From Desulfatibacillum sp. (GTDB taxonomy: Bacteria; Desulfobacterota; Desulfobacteria; Desulfobacterales; SpSt-501): a DNA stretch of 64,000 nucleotides. The stretch covers positions 367,656 through 431,655 of the forward strand of contig DYEU01000032.1 of NCBI GenBank assembly GCA_020725555.1, written 5' to 3'. Both the position numbers and the translations under genes were made by a program. Positions 1-9,069 of this stretch are shown piece by piece. Each line of letters starts with the position of its first letter. The stretch's first letter is position 1. Below the pieces are notes generated by a model that had not been told where the DNA came from, searched no databases, and saw nothing but the letters and a program-made list of their open reading frames with translations.

Positions 1-1450
1 GCTCATAGGTGAAATCCCGTGCGCTCTCCGTCATGATCCGCCGGATCTGCCGTTCGCGCACCGCCTCCGGCAGGGCGTGGAACGCCATCGCCTGCTCGAT
101 CGCCCAGAACAGGCCGTTGGCGTCGTAGACCTGGAAGAGAAAGCCGTTTCCCGTGTCGCCGGCGACGTCGAGGTGGCGGATCGTGTCGTGAATGCCGCCG
201 GTGTCGTGGGCCACGGGCAGGGAGCCGTAGATCGGGGCGATCATCTGCGGCAGCCCGCAGGGCTCGAAGCGCGAGGGCATGAGGATGAAATCCGAGGCGC
301 CGTAGGCCAGGTGCTCCATCGCCTCGCTGAAGTCGCAGATCGCCACCCGCCGCTGGAATTGGTGGAAGTTGACGATGTCCTGGAAGACCCGCTGGTATTC
401 GCCGTTGGCGACGAAGACGACCTGGAGGTTTCGTTCCCACCAGGTGGAGAGCACCCGGTAGAAGATGTCGGAGAGGAGCGCGCAGCCCTTCTGCACGGGA
501 TCGAGCCGCGAGGGCCAGAAGAAGAGCGGGGCGTTCACGTCCTCGATCAACCCCAGGGTGCGCTGCAGGAAGCGTTTGTTTTCGCGCTTGGCGGCGGCAT
601 GGTCTTCGGGACCGTAGCGGACCTTCAGGTCGGAGTCGGTCCGGGGGTTGAAGGACGGGTCCGGGGCGTTGAGGATGCCGAAGCCGCAGCCGGCGTGGTA
701 CTTGTTGGCGAGCTCGCGCCGGATCTGCTCCTCGACGAAATCGTGGCGGCCCTCGACCACCTCGCGCAGGAAGGTGGGGCTCACCGTGTTCACGAAGTGG
801 GCGGCGAAGATGCCGCTCGCGAGGAGATCGACGGGGTTGCGCTCGCGCGCCGATTCGTAGTCGTCGGCCCAGTGCATGAAGTAGAGGTGCTGCCAGAAGC
901 TCGCGGCGTCGATGCCGCGGTCCTCGATGGCGGCGAGGGTGGTCTTCACCGTGTGGATGTTGTGGATGGTGAAGAGGCAGGGGATGCGCAGCCGGCGGGC
1001 GACCGCGGGCAACAGTCCCGTCATCCAGTCGTTGCAGTGGATGAGGTCGGGCTGCACCCGCGGCAGGATGTTGTTGATCACCTCGCGCTGGAAGGCGAGC
1101 GCGAGCTTGATGTTTTCGTCGCCCGAGCTCGAGTAGACGCGGTTGATGTAGAAGAAGGCACGGTCCTCGGCGAGGTGGACCCGGTCGTCGGGCATCTTGC
1201 GCTGGATGCTCGAAATCTCCTCGCGCAGAAACGGCACCAGCCGGTCGCTGAAAATCGAGCGGTAGTCGGGCAGGGCGACGTGGACGTCGGCCCCCTGGTC
1301 GAAGAGCGCGCTGACCAGCGCGGCCGAGACATCGGCGAGCCCCCCGGCCTTGGCCGTAAAGAAGGTGGCAAGGCTCCCCATGCGGTCGGGGAGGTAGGTC
1401 ACCTCCGGGGTGACGATCAGGACACGGGGGTTGCGGCGCTTGTCGTCCAT
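1..1450 (-). CDS. glgA: Glycogen synthase (partial, C-terminus cut by window edge)
   Basis: GT5-family glycosyltransferase that extends alpha-1,4-glucan chains from a nucleotide sugar. About 483 codons are readable without interruption from an ATG at 1450; the C-terminus lies beyond position 1. The N-terminal Rossmann domain shows the sugar-nucleotide signature KAGGLADVSAAL. The C-terminal domain shows SRLDPVQKG and the acceptor/nucleotide site MPSRFEPCGLPQ, both typical of bacterial glycogen synthases. It is the third gene of a minus-strand operon, 22 nt behind the phosphorylase stop. ADP- versus UDP-glucose preference cannot be read from sequence; a UDP-glucose pyrophosphorylase lies at 10522-11928 and no glgC or glgB is visible. 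Confidence 0.93.
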   Translation of the reverse strand, partial: MDDKRRNPRVLIVTPEVTYLPDRMGSLATFFTAKAGGLADVSAALVSALFDQGADVHVALPDYRSIFSDRLVPFLREEISSIQRKMPDDRVHLAEDRAFFYINRVYSSSGDENIKLALAFQREVINNILPRVQPDLIHCNDWMTGLLPAVARRLRIPCLFTIHNIHTVKTTLAAIEDRGIDAASFWQHLYFMHWADDYESARERNPVDLLASGIFAAHFVNTVSPTFLREVVEGRHDFVEEQIRRELANKYHAGCGFGILNAPDPSFNPRTDSDLKVRYGPEDHAAAKRENKRFLQRTLGLIEDVNAPLFFWPSRLDPVQKGCALLSDIFYRVLSTWWERNLQVVFVANGEYQRVFQDIVNFHQFQRRVAICDFSEAMEHLAYGASDFILMPSRFEPCGLPQMIAPIYGSLPVAHDTGGIHDTIRHLDVAGDTGNGFLFQVYDANGLFWAIEQAMAFHALPEAVRERQIRRIMTESARDFTYE

Positions 1451-1472
1451 CGCCTCCTCCGGGCTTGGCGGC

Positions 1473-4028
1473 TTACCCGGCGGCCCAGGTGATCAGCCCC
1501 GGGGTCAGCTTGATCCACGGGTCCCCGTGCGGGGTCGCCCGCACGGCGAACCCGAACCGGCCGGCCGCCTCGCAGGTCAGGCGGCACCCGTAGAGATAGG
1601 TTCCCCCCCCGCGGTCCTCCAGCCGCTCCATAAGGACGATGCGGGGGTTCATGAGCTCGGCGTGGCTCTTGAACTGCCCGTAGTAGATCTCGATGTCGAC
1701 GTCCTCGGGCCGGAGCGGGCCGAGATGCACCTCGACGGTGATCGCCACCGAGTCGCCCACGCGCTGCATGGTTTGGGGGGTCCGCTGCGGGAGGCCGAGC
1801 CGGATCTCCTTCCAGTGACGGCGCAGCCGCGCATGGAGCTCCGCCAGGCGCCGGGCCTCGCTTTCGCCGTCGGCCGTCAGGCGGTCGTACCAGACGGCGG
1901 ACGGGGCGTAGAGCTGCTCGGTGTAGTCGCGGATCATGCGCAGGCTGCAATAATCCTCCATGGCCGCCTTCATCGCGGCCTTCATCATCTCGATCCAGGC
2001 CACGGGCAGGTCGCCGTTTTTCCGTTCATAAAACAGCGGGATGACCTCGTTTTCGAGGGTGTTGTACAGGGCCTGGCTTTCCACCGCGTCCTGGTAGGCG
2101 TGGTCCTCGTACTCCTCCCCGTTGCCGATGGCCCAGCCGATGTCGGGGCGGTAGCCTTCGTCCCACCAGCCGTCGAGAATGCTCAGGTTGAGGCTGCCGT
2201 TGATCGCGGCTTTCATCCCCGAGGTGCCGCAGGCTTCGAAGGGCCGCCGCGGCGTGTTCAGCCAGACATCGGCCCCCTGCAGCAGGTGCCGCGCGAGGTG
2301 AAGATCGTAGTCTTCCAGGAAGACAAAGCGCTCGCGCACCGCCGGCCGGTTGGCGAACTGGAAGAGCTGGCGGATCAGGTCCTTGCCCTCGTTGTCGCGC
2401 GGGTGGGCCTTGCCCGCGAAAATGAACTGCACGGGGGCCCTGGGGTTGTTGATGATCGCCTCGAGCCGCTCGGGGTCCATGATCAGCAGGTAGGCCCTTT
2501 TGTAGGTCGCGAAACGGCGCGCGAAGGCGACCGTCAGGATGTTGGGATCGAGCGCCTTCTCCACGGCCTCGAGCACCTTCCGCGGGGCGCTGCGGTTGCG
2601 GTATTGCCGCACGAGGTGCTCGCGGCAGGTGCGGATCAGCCGCGAGCGGTTCATTTCGTGGGCGCGCCAGAGCTCCTCGCCGTAAATCTCGTCGATCCGC
2701 CGGATGTTCTCGGGCCGCTGGGAGCCGAGGTACCAGTCGGGGCCGAGGTAGCGCTCGAAGAGCGCGGCGAACTCCTGCGAGACGAAGGTGGGCAGGTGCA
2801 CGCCGTTGGTGATGTGCGTGATGGGGACCTCTTCCACGGGCCGGCCGGGCCAGAGGTGCGACCACATCCGGCGCGCCACACTCCCGTGCAGGCGGCTTAC
2901 TCCGTTGCAGGCGCCCGCCAGGCGCACCCCCAGCACGAACATGGAAAGGGGGGCGTGCTCGTGGGCGCCTTGGGTCTGGCCCCAGGCGAGGATGTCCTTT
3001 TCGGGGAGGCCGAGCGTTTCGGCGATGGGACGGATATAGGGCCGGACGAGGTCGGCGGGGAATTCGTCGTGGCCGGCGGCGACCGGCGTGTGGGTCGTGA
3101 AGACCGTGCTGCGGGCGCAGATCTGGAGCGCCGTCTCCGCGTCCACCCCCAGGGCCTCGGCCGTCTGGGCGAGCCGCTCGACGGCGGCGAAGGCGCAGTG
3201 GCCCTCGTTCAGGTGGAGGACCTTGGGGACGATCCCCAGGGCCCGCAGAGCGCGCATGCCCCCGAAGCCGAGCAATACCTCCTGGATGAGCCGCGTCCGG
3301 GATTCGGCGGCATAGAGCCGGGCGGTGATTTCCCGGTATTCCGGCGGATTCTCGAGAATGTTGGTGTCGAGGAGGAAGAGCGGGAGCCTGCCGATCGCGA
3401 TTTTCCAGACCATGGCCTGGATCGGGCCGTCGGCGCCGCGGATGGCGACGCGCAGCTCGTTGCCCTTGGCATCGCGCACCCGCTGCAAGGGGAGGTTGTA
3501 GAAATCGGTTTCGGGGTAGGCCTCCTGCTGCACGCCCTCGTGGTTGAGATACTGGCGGAAGTAACCGTGCTGGTACATGAGCCCCACGCCCGCCAGGGGC
3601 AGGGCGGTGTTGGAGGCGGCTTTCAGGTGGTCCCCGGCGAGGATGCCCAGGCCGCCCGCAAAGAGCGGCAGGCTCTCGTGCAGGCCGAATTCCATGGAGA
3701 AATAGGCGATCGTGTCCGCGGGGCCGACGGGCAGCTCGAAGTGGAGATCGGGGTTGTGGATCCGTTTCTCGAACATCTGGCGGACGCGCTCGAGATGGGC
3801 GGTGAAGCTTGCATCGCGGGCGAGCTTCTCGAGCCGCGCCTGCGGCAGGCGGGCGAGAAAGGGGATGGGGTTTCTCTGGCAGTCGGCCCAGAGCCGGGGA
3901 TCCATGCGGCGGAAGAGCTCGACCGCATCCCTCGTCCAGCACCACCACATGTTCTGGGCCAGGATTTCGAGAAAGGCGAGGTTTTCGGGAATGTTCGGGC
4001 GTACCTGGAAGTAGGCGAACTGAACCAT
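1473..4028 (-). CDS. glgP: Alpha-glucan (glycogen/maltodextrin) phosphorylase
   Basis: 851 aa, GT35 phosphorylase that releases glucose 1-phosphate from alpha-1,4-glucans. The N-terminus carries the extra domain (DUF3417 type) seen in the archaeal/thermophile-style short phosphorylases, starting MVQFAYFQVRPNIPENL. The PLP-binding motif EACGTSGMKA is clear, with the Schiff-base lysine at about residue 606. I chose the ATG at 4028 over an upstream in-frame ATG at 4097, because the homologous sequence begins here and the extra N-terminal residues are low complexity. It lies between the debranching enzyme (114-nt gap) and glgA (22-nt gap), forming a glycogen breakdown/synthesis operon. Confidence 0.93.
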   Translation of the reverse strand: MVQFAYFQVRPNIPENLAFLEILAQNMWWCWTRDAVELFRRMDPRLWADCQRNPIPFLARLPQARLEKLARDASFTAHLERVRQMFEKRIHNPDLHFELPVGPADTIAYFSMEFGLHESLPLFAGGLGILAGDHLKAASNTALPLAGVGLMYQHGYFRQYLNHEGVQQEAYPETDFYNLPLQRVRDAKGNELRVAIRGADGPIQAMVWKIAIGRLPLFLLDTNILENPPEYREITARLYAAESRTRLIQEVLLGFGGMRALRALGIVPKVLHLNEGHCAFAAVERLAQTAEALGVDAETALQICARSTVFTTHTPVAAGHDEFPADLVRPYIRPIAETLGLPEKDILAWGQTQGAHEHAPLSMFVLGVRLAGACNGVSRLHGSVARRMWSHLWPGRPVEEVPITHITNGVHLPTFVSQEFAALFERYLGPDWYLGSQRPENIRRIDEIYGEELWRAHEMNRSRLIRTCREHLVRQYRNRSAPRKVLEAVEKALDPNILTVAFARRFATYKRAYLLIMDPERLEAIINNPRAPVQFIFAGKAHPRDNEGKDLIRQLFQFANRPAVRERFVFLEDYDLHLARHLLQGADVWLNTPRRPFEACGTSGMKAAINGSLNLSILDGWWDEGYRPDIGWAIGNGEEYEDHAYQDAVESQALYNTLENEVIPLFYERKNGDLPVAWIEMMKAAMKAAMEDYCSLRMIRDYTEQLYAPSAVWYDRLTADGESEARRLAELHARLRRHWKEIRLGLPQRTPQTMQRVGDSVAITVEVHLGPLRPEDVDIEIYYGQFKSHAELMNPRIVLMERLEDRGGGTYLYGCRLTCEAAGRFGFAVRATPHGDPWIKLTPGLITWAAG

Positions 4029-4142
4029 CGGTGGACTCTCACCGGAAAAAGGGGATTGCGCGGCAGGCCGCGGGTTGCGGATCGACCCGGCGGTCACGGG
4101 GTGCGATCCGTCGCGGCAGGATATCGGCTGGATCGGGAAAAA

Positions 4143-7100
4143 TCAATCTGGCGCCTGCGCCGGGGTGCCGCCGGCGAGCTTGAGCCACACCCGGACCCAT
4201 TCGCTGGCGCCCCAGGCCTGGGCGTCGCAGCCGCGCGGGGTGTGCGGCCGGTCGCCGTCCAGGATTTCCGGCAGGTGCCCCAGGCAGCCGCTTTCGAGCA
4301 GCGGAATGCTGGCGGTCAGCCAGGCGAAGGCCGTTCGCCGTCCCGCCTCCCCGTAAACGCCGGCCCAGGCCTCGGCGTAGGCGGGGAAGAGCCAGGTCCA
4401 GGCCGTCCCGTTGTGATAGGCCGGCTTGCGCTGGGTGTCCTCGTCCCCGCGGTAGGTTCCCCGGTAGGGCCGCCACGGGTCGTTCCACAGGCGTCCCTGC
4501 CATTCGACCGGCAGGGGATGGGTGACCGGCCGGTCGGCCAGGCTGCGGACAGCGCCGGGAACCAGCAGTTCTTCGCAGGCGGCGAGGACGGAGCGGCCGA
4601 TCGCCGGGTCCTCCACCGCGCCGAGCGTCAAGGCAAGGAGCTGGTTGGGGCGCAGGTGGTCGTCGGCCCGGGCTTCCCGCGCGGGGGTCCCCGGCGCGGC
4701 GTGGAGGCAGTCGGCGAAGAACCCCTCCGCGGGGCGCCAGTACCGCCCGATCAGCGAGCGGCGGACGCGCTGCGCGAGATCCTCCCATTCCGCGGCGGCC
4801 CCCGACTCCAGCCGCGCCATCAGCGCCAGGGCCGCATGCCACAGGGCCTGGATCTCGATCGGGTAGCCCTCGCGGGGGCTCCCCGCCGGGTGCTGCGTGT
4901 CCATCCAGGTGAAATGGGTCGGGCTGAAGAGCAGGCCCGATTCCGGGTCCAGGCGCACGCCGTTCTTCAGGCCCCGCCGGCAGCCGCGCACGATCGCGGC
5001 GGCGACCTCGGCCAGGCTGCGGCCGCCGCAGTCGGCGCGGAGGGCCGCGAGGCCGCCTGCCGCGGCGGCGAGCTCCGCGCAGCAGACGGTGAACCAGAGC
5101 GGGGCGTCCGAGGTGTCGCGGTTGCCGGTGTCGGCGCCGCGGATCATGTTGGGGAGGGTTCCGCCCTCCTCGAAGCGGCCGAAGAGGCAGAGCACCGAGC
5201 GGGCTTCGGCGAGCCGGCCGGCGGCGATCAGACCGCGGCAGAAGATCAGGGAATCCCGCCCCCAGTCGAGAAACCAGGGGTAGCCCGCGATGACGGTCTT
5301 CAGGCCGTCGCGCTCCACGAGGTAGTGGCCGAGCGCTTCGCGGAGCACCGCGAGGGGGTGGGTGCGGCCGGCAGCGCGCGGTTCGGGGCAGGGGTCGGAG
5401 GCCTCCGGCGGGCCGGTGGCGGCGGGGTCCTCGGCCTCGGGCCCGGCCGCGGCGGTCAGGGTCACGCGGCCTCCCCCGGCGAGCGGGGCCTCGAAATAGC
5501 CGGGGCTGAAGAGATCCGAATGCGGGTCCTCCCCCCGCTCGGCGTCCGCGGGGCGATGGACCATGTATTCCCATTGCGGCTCGAGCGCGAACCGGCCGGG
5601 GGCGATCCGGACCTCCAGCGCGGGGCCGGGGTCGGGCGCGAAGCGGAAGCCGTCCGCGACGGGGCGGACGGCGGCGGGGAAGCGGTGCTCGGGGCCGGTG
5701 TAGGCCTTGGTGAGCTCATGGACGCTGCGGCTTTCGATGTCGGGGCGGAGAATCAGGCGCACGGGCACGGCATCCGTGAGCCGCCCCTCGGCGCGGCCGG
5801 CGCGGTGGCGGTGGAAGAGCAGGTGCACGGCGTTTCGGCCCGCGGGCATGCGGACGAGCAGCGAGAGCAGCACGTGTTCCCCCTGCCCGCAGGGGACCCG
5901 GAACCGCCAGCAGCCCCCCCCATCCGGAAGCGCCGCGAAGGACTGCAGGCAGTCGAGGTTCACCTCCTGGGAGAAGCCCTGGTAGACGAGCCAGATGCGG
6001 CAGCGGGTGAGGAGCATCCGGCGGTCGACGGGCCGCTCGGGATCGGGGTTGGCGGCGAGCAGGCCGTCGTAGCGGCTCTCGAGCCGCCCCCAGGAGATCG
6101 CGGCGCGCGCCATGGCCCCCCGGCCGTTCGTCGCCAGCATGCGGCGCGGGGTCTCGAGCAGCTCGACCCGGCTGAACCGCAGGCGCACGAACGCCCCCTC
6201 CGGCTCGGGCAGAAGAAGAAGGTCGGCGTCGTCGTGACGCGTGGCTTCGGGTTCATGCACGCGGAGGAGCAGGGAGAGCCTCTTCGGCCGCCGCGGGGGC
6301 GGAAGGGGGGTGAGCAGGCAGAAGTGCGTGCCGTCCGCGGCGGGCAGGGAGGTTTCGGCGCGCAGGGTGCGGCCGCGGTCGACGATCCGCGCCCGAAAGG
6401 GCGTCCGGCCCCTGAGGAGCAGGAAATGGCCGGGCGGGAGCATCACCTCGCGCTTGAGGTCCCGCGGCCACAGCCAGCGCGTCAGGCGATGGCCCTCGCC
6501 CCGCCGCTCGAGGAAGCGGGCGGGATCGGCCTTGAGCTCCGCGGCCGCCCCGTCCGGGTCAAGCCCCGTCGCGTCGATGCCCCCGTTTCCCCGGGCCAGC
6601 ACCTCGAGCGCCTTGGCCCGCAGCCGCTGGCGTTCGATGCGGGCGGGAACGGCAAAGGGGTCATGGGCCGTCGCCTGGAGCGGGGCGAGATCGGAGGGGT
6701 CCGGGCTGAGGCAGCGCACCTGGCCGGCCTCCAGGGGCAGGCCGCAAAGCCCGCCCTCCACGAAGGCCTCCACCGTCTCCCCGGAGAGCAGGTCCACCGC
6801 CCGACGGAAGTCCGGGCCGGTCTCCAGCGGGTCCCAGAAGGCGGCGGTCGGGCGTTGCGGGTCAAGGTTGGCGGCAATGAGCAGCCGTTTGCCGCTTTCC
6901 CGGTCGCGGCGCAGCAGCACGACCTGGTTTCCGCCGCCGCGCTCGACCAGGCGGACCTCGGCGCCGGCATGCAGCGCGGGATGCTCCTTGAGGATGCGGG
7001 TGAGCCGTGCGATCCAGTCGACCTGGTTGACGGGGGCGCCCCAGTTGAGGGGCGCCGCATCGTGCACGTCGATCTTCTCCGCGGCGAACCACTCGACCCC

Positions 7101-8453
7101 GTTGGCGAAGCCGAAGGCCCCGGCGAAGGAGGAAAGCGCGCACAGCGCCGTGCGCATCCGCGCCCAGGCGTGCGAGGTCGCGGCGAGGCGGAGGTTGTCG
7201 TGGGTTTCGGCGAAGTGCACGAGCAGCCCCTCGCGCGAGGCGATCTCGATCGCCCCGGGGAGGTAGTGTTCGATCTGGCTGCGGTCGTAGTTCTGGAAAA
7301 GCTCCGAATAGGCCCAGTTGAGGTTGGCGGAGTCGAGCAGGCTGCGCGTGACCGAGATCTTGCCGCCCAGCCCTTCGAGCAGGAAGATCGTCTCGGGGAA
7401 CTCCTCACGCACCCGGGCCACCATGTAGCGCCAGGCCGGGTGCGGGATCATGTATCCCGCGTCGCAGCGAAAGCCGTCCACCCCGCGGCGGCACCAGGTG
7501 AGGAACACCTCGGCCATGAAACGCCACAGCTCCGGGTGGCGGTAGTCGAGCTTGGTGAGGTCCTCCCACTGCACCCCCCAGGCGCCGGGGACCTCGATGC
7601 GGCCCCCCTCGCTGCGGCACAGCCACTCGGGGTGCTCGTTGTGGAGATTGGCGGCCCAGCCGGTGTGGTTGATGGCGATGTCGAGGAACAGGCGCCCGTT
7701 GCGCCGGTGAACGGCGTCCACGAGTTCGATGAATTGCTCGGTGGGGGTGGCCCGGGGGTCGAAGACGGCGAGCGCGGGGTCGACGCTGCGGAAACTCAGC
7801 GCCGCGTAGGGGCTGCCGAAGCGCCCCATGCGGCCGTAGGTCGTCGGCGTGGGGTGGATCGGCAACAGGAGAACGATCCGGCAGCCGAGGGTTCCCAGGA
7901 TGAAATCGAGTTCGCCGATCAGGTCGCGGAAGGTGCCCGAGGGCGGGATGACGGTGTAGCCGAGGGCGTCGAGCCGCTGGACGCAGTCCGCGTCGCCGGG
8001 AGGCGGCACGCTGCGGGCGCGCTTGTTGGGGCCGAACTGGCGGACGAAGGCGTTGTAGACGACATTGGCGGCGCAGGAATCGGCGGCGTCCACGTTGACC
8101 ACGGTGTTGGGGCCCGGCGGCCAGACGGGTCCCGCCGCCCCCTCCTCGAGAAAGAAGCACTTGGCTTCGAAGTGGCCGGGCTCGAGCAGGGCGGCCTCCA
8201 GGACGAAGCGGTCTCCGGCGGCGGCGTGCATGGGCAGGTCGAACCAGTCGCGGCCGAGGGGGCTCTGCCGCAGATGCACGCTGCGCACGATTTCTCTGCG
8301 GGCGATCGCCGCGTGGCCGAGGTTGGTCCGCAGCCAGGCCGAACCCCGCAGGCCCGGCGGGACGCGAAGCTCGAAGCGAAGCACGTCGCCGCAAAAGCGC
8401 ACGCAACGTTCGCCCGGGGGCGGGTCCTGAATGAGGTCGGCGCGGTGCTGCAT
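4143..8453 (-). CDS. Two-domain glycogen debranching enzyme (GH13 plus amylo-1,6-glucosidase domain)
   Basis: 1436 aa. The N-terminal half is a GH13 alpha-amylase-type barrel with all three catalytic acids visible: nucleophile D331 in GFRCDAGYM, acid/base E360 in FLLEGLGG and D419 in ETHDN. The C-terminal third is a GDE_C (GH133-like) alpha/alpha barrel with the WFLDWGRDSLI motif at about 1060-1070 and later HFTWMD and RPNQLLAL blocks. The arrangement resembles eukaryotic-type debranching enzymes, which join 4-alpha-glucanotransferase and amylo-alpha-1,6-glucosidase in one chain. The start at 8453 follows a GGAG about 6 nt upstream; an in-frame ATG 15 codons earlier is less likely. First gene of the glycogen operon. 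Confidence 0.88.
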   Translation of the reverse strand: MQHRADLIQDPPPGERCVRFCGDVLRFELRVPPGLRGSAWLRTNLGHAAIARREIVRSVHLRQSPLGRDWFDLPMHAAAGDRFVLEAALLEPGHFEAKCFFLEEGAAGPVWPPGPNTVVNVDAADSCAANVVYNAFVRQFGPNKRARSVPPPGDADCVQRLDALGYTVIPPSGTFRDLIGELDFILGTLGCRIVLLLPIHPTPTTYGRMGRFGSPYAALSFRSVDPALAVFDPRATPTEQFIELVDAVHRRNGRLFLDIAINHTGWAANLHNEHPEWLCRSEGGRIEVPGAWGVQWEDLTKLDYRHPELWRFMAEVFLTWCRRGVDGFRCDAGYMIPHPAWRYMVARVREEFPETIFLLEGLGGKISVTRSLLDSANLNWAYSELFQNYDRSQIEHYLPGAIEIASREGLLVHFAETHDNLRLAATSHAWARMRTALCALSSFAGAFGFANGVEWFAAEKIDVHDAAPLNWGAPVNQVDWIARLTRILKEHPALHAGAEVRLVERGGGNQVVLLRRDRESGKRLLIAANLDPQRPTAAFWDPLETGPDFRRAVDLLSGETVEAFVEGGLCGLPLEAGQVRCLSPDPSDLAPLQATAHDPFAVPARIERQRLRAKALEVLARGNGGIDATGLDPDGAAAELKADPARFLERRGEGHRLTRWLWPRDLKREVMLPPGHFLLLRGRTPFRARIVDRGRTLRAETSLPAADGTHFCLLTPLPPPRRPKRLSLLLRVHEPEATRHDDADLLLLPEPEGAFVRLRFSRVELLETPRRMLATNGRGAMARAAISWGRLESRYDGLLAANPDPERPVDRRMLLTRCRIWLVYQGFSQEVNLDCLQSFAALPDGGGCWRFRVPCGQGEHVLLSLLVRMPAGRNAVHLLFHRHRAGRAEGRLTDAVPVRLILRPDIESRSVHELTKAYTGPEHRFPAAVRPVADGFRFAPDPGPALEVRIAPGRFALEPQWEYMVHRPADAERGEDPHSDLFSPGYFEAPLAGGGRVTLTAAAGPEAEDPAATGPPEASDPCPEPRAAGRTHPLAVLREALGHYLVERDGLKTVIAGYPWFLDWGRDSLIFCRGLIAAGRLAEARSVLCLFGRFEEGGTLPNMIRGADTGNRDTSDAPLWFTVCCAELAAAAGGLAALRADCGGRSLAEVAAAIVRGCRRGLKNGVRLDPESGLLFSPTHFTWMDTQHPAGSPREGYPIEIQALWHAALALMARLESGAAAEWEDLAQRVRRSLIGRYWRPAEGFFADCLHAAPGTPAREARADDHLRPNQLLALTLGAVEDPAIGRSVLAACEELLVPGAVRSLADRPVTHPLPVEWQGRLWNDPWRPYRGTYRGDEDTQRKPAYHNGTAWTWLFPAYAEAWAGVYGEAGRRTAFAWLTASIPLLESGCLGHLPEILDGDRPHTPRGCDAQAWGASEWVRVWLKLAGGTPAQAPD

Positions 8454-8487
8454 CGCGGCTCCGGAAAACGGGGAAGGGCTCCCTACA

Positions 8488-8514
8488 GTATACCCCACAA
8501 CCGCCCGCGGACAA
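8488..8514 (-). promoter_or_regulatory. Candidate sigma70 promoter of the glycogen operon
   Basis: On the minus strand a good -10 (TATACT, 8488-8493) lies 35 nt ahead of the debranching enzyme start. The nearest -35-like element (TTGTCC, 8509-8514) is only 15 nt upstream of it, so the -35 is weak or displaced. Position and the -10 match are the only support. Confidence 0.35.
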
Positions 8515-8629
8515 AGCCCGACGCGGCAGGCGGGGTTTGCGCTTGCAAAATGGAAAAAGAACGGTAAGCTTGATTCGACGAGGCCGTTCGCCTGCGAATC
8601 CGCGCGCCCGGCCGCCCCAAGGAGGCCCC

Positions 8630-9061
8630 GTGAGTCCTCGGGTTCTGTACATCGCCGCCGCGGTGTTCTGCCTTGCGGTGGGGATCGCGGGGGAGGCCGC
8701 CGCCCAGCCCTCGCGGCCGGCGGCCTCCGGCTCCACCCGCCTCACCCTCGCGCAGGCCGTCGTCTGCGAGGAGATCCGCGAAGGGGTCCCGGTGAACAGC
8801 GCGATCGCCTTCCCGGTCTCCACGGCGAAGATCTTTTGCTTCACGCTCTTCGACGCGGTCGCGGAGGACACCTTCGTCTTTCACCAGTGGTATTTCCGCG
8901 ACCGCCCGAGCTCCCGCATCCGGCTCTCCGTCAAGGCCCCCCGCTGGAGCACCTTCAGCAGCATCCAGCTGCGGGAGGCCGACCGCGGCCCCTGGCGGGT
9001 CGAGGTCCAGGACGCCTCCGGCCGCGTGCTGAAAACCCTGCGCTTCAGCATCACCGATTGA
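8630..9061 (+). CDS. Secreted DUF2914 protein
   Basis: 143 aa. A GTG start at 8630 is chosen because a GGAGG (8621-8625) sits directly upstream; the in-frame ATG at 8537 would put a long basic tail before the signal peptide. A signal peptide with cleavage near EAAA-Q is visible. The mature part fits DUF2914: one buried beta domain with a WYF core, a mid-domain W and a final block GPWRVEV...GRVLKTLRFSI. Function is unknown. It is only 8 nt upstream of the diadenylate cyclase fusion, so the two are very probably co-transcribed, which hints at an envelope role. Confidence 0.78.
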   Translation: MSPRVLYIAAAVFCLAVGIAGEAAAQPSRPAASGSTRLTLAQAVVCEEIREGVPVNSAIAFPVSTAKIFCFTLFDAVAEDTFVFHQWYFRDRPSSRIRLSVKAPRWSTFSSIQLREADRGPWRVEVQDASGRVLKTLRFSITD

Positions 9062-9069
9062 GGGCGCCC

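Noticed and set aside
1410..8567. A plus-strand open frame of 2385 codons opposite the glycogen genes
   Set aside because: It is antisense to three genes with full catalytic motifs. High GC removes stop codons from the opposite strand, and its composition (long Gly/Ala/Arg/Val/Pro runs) shows no domain.
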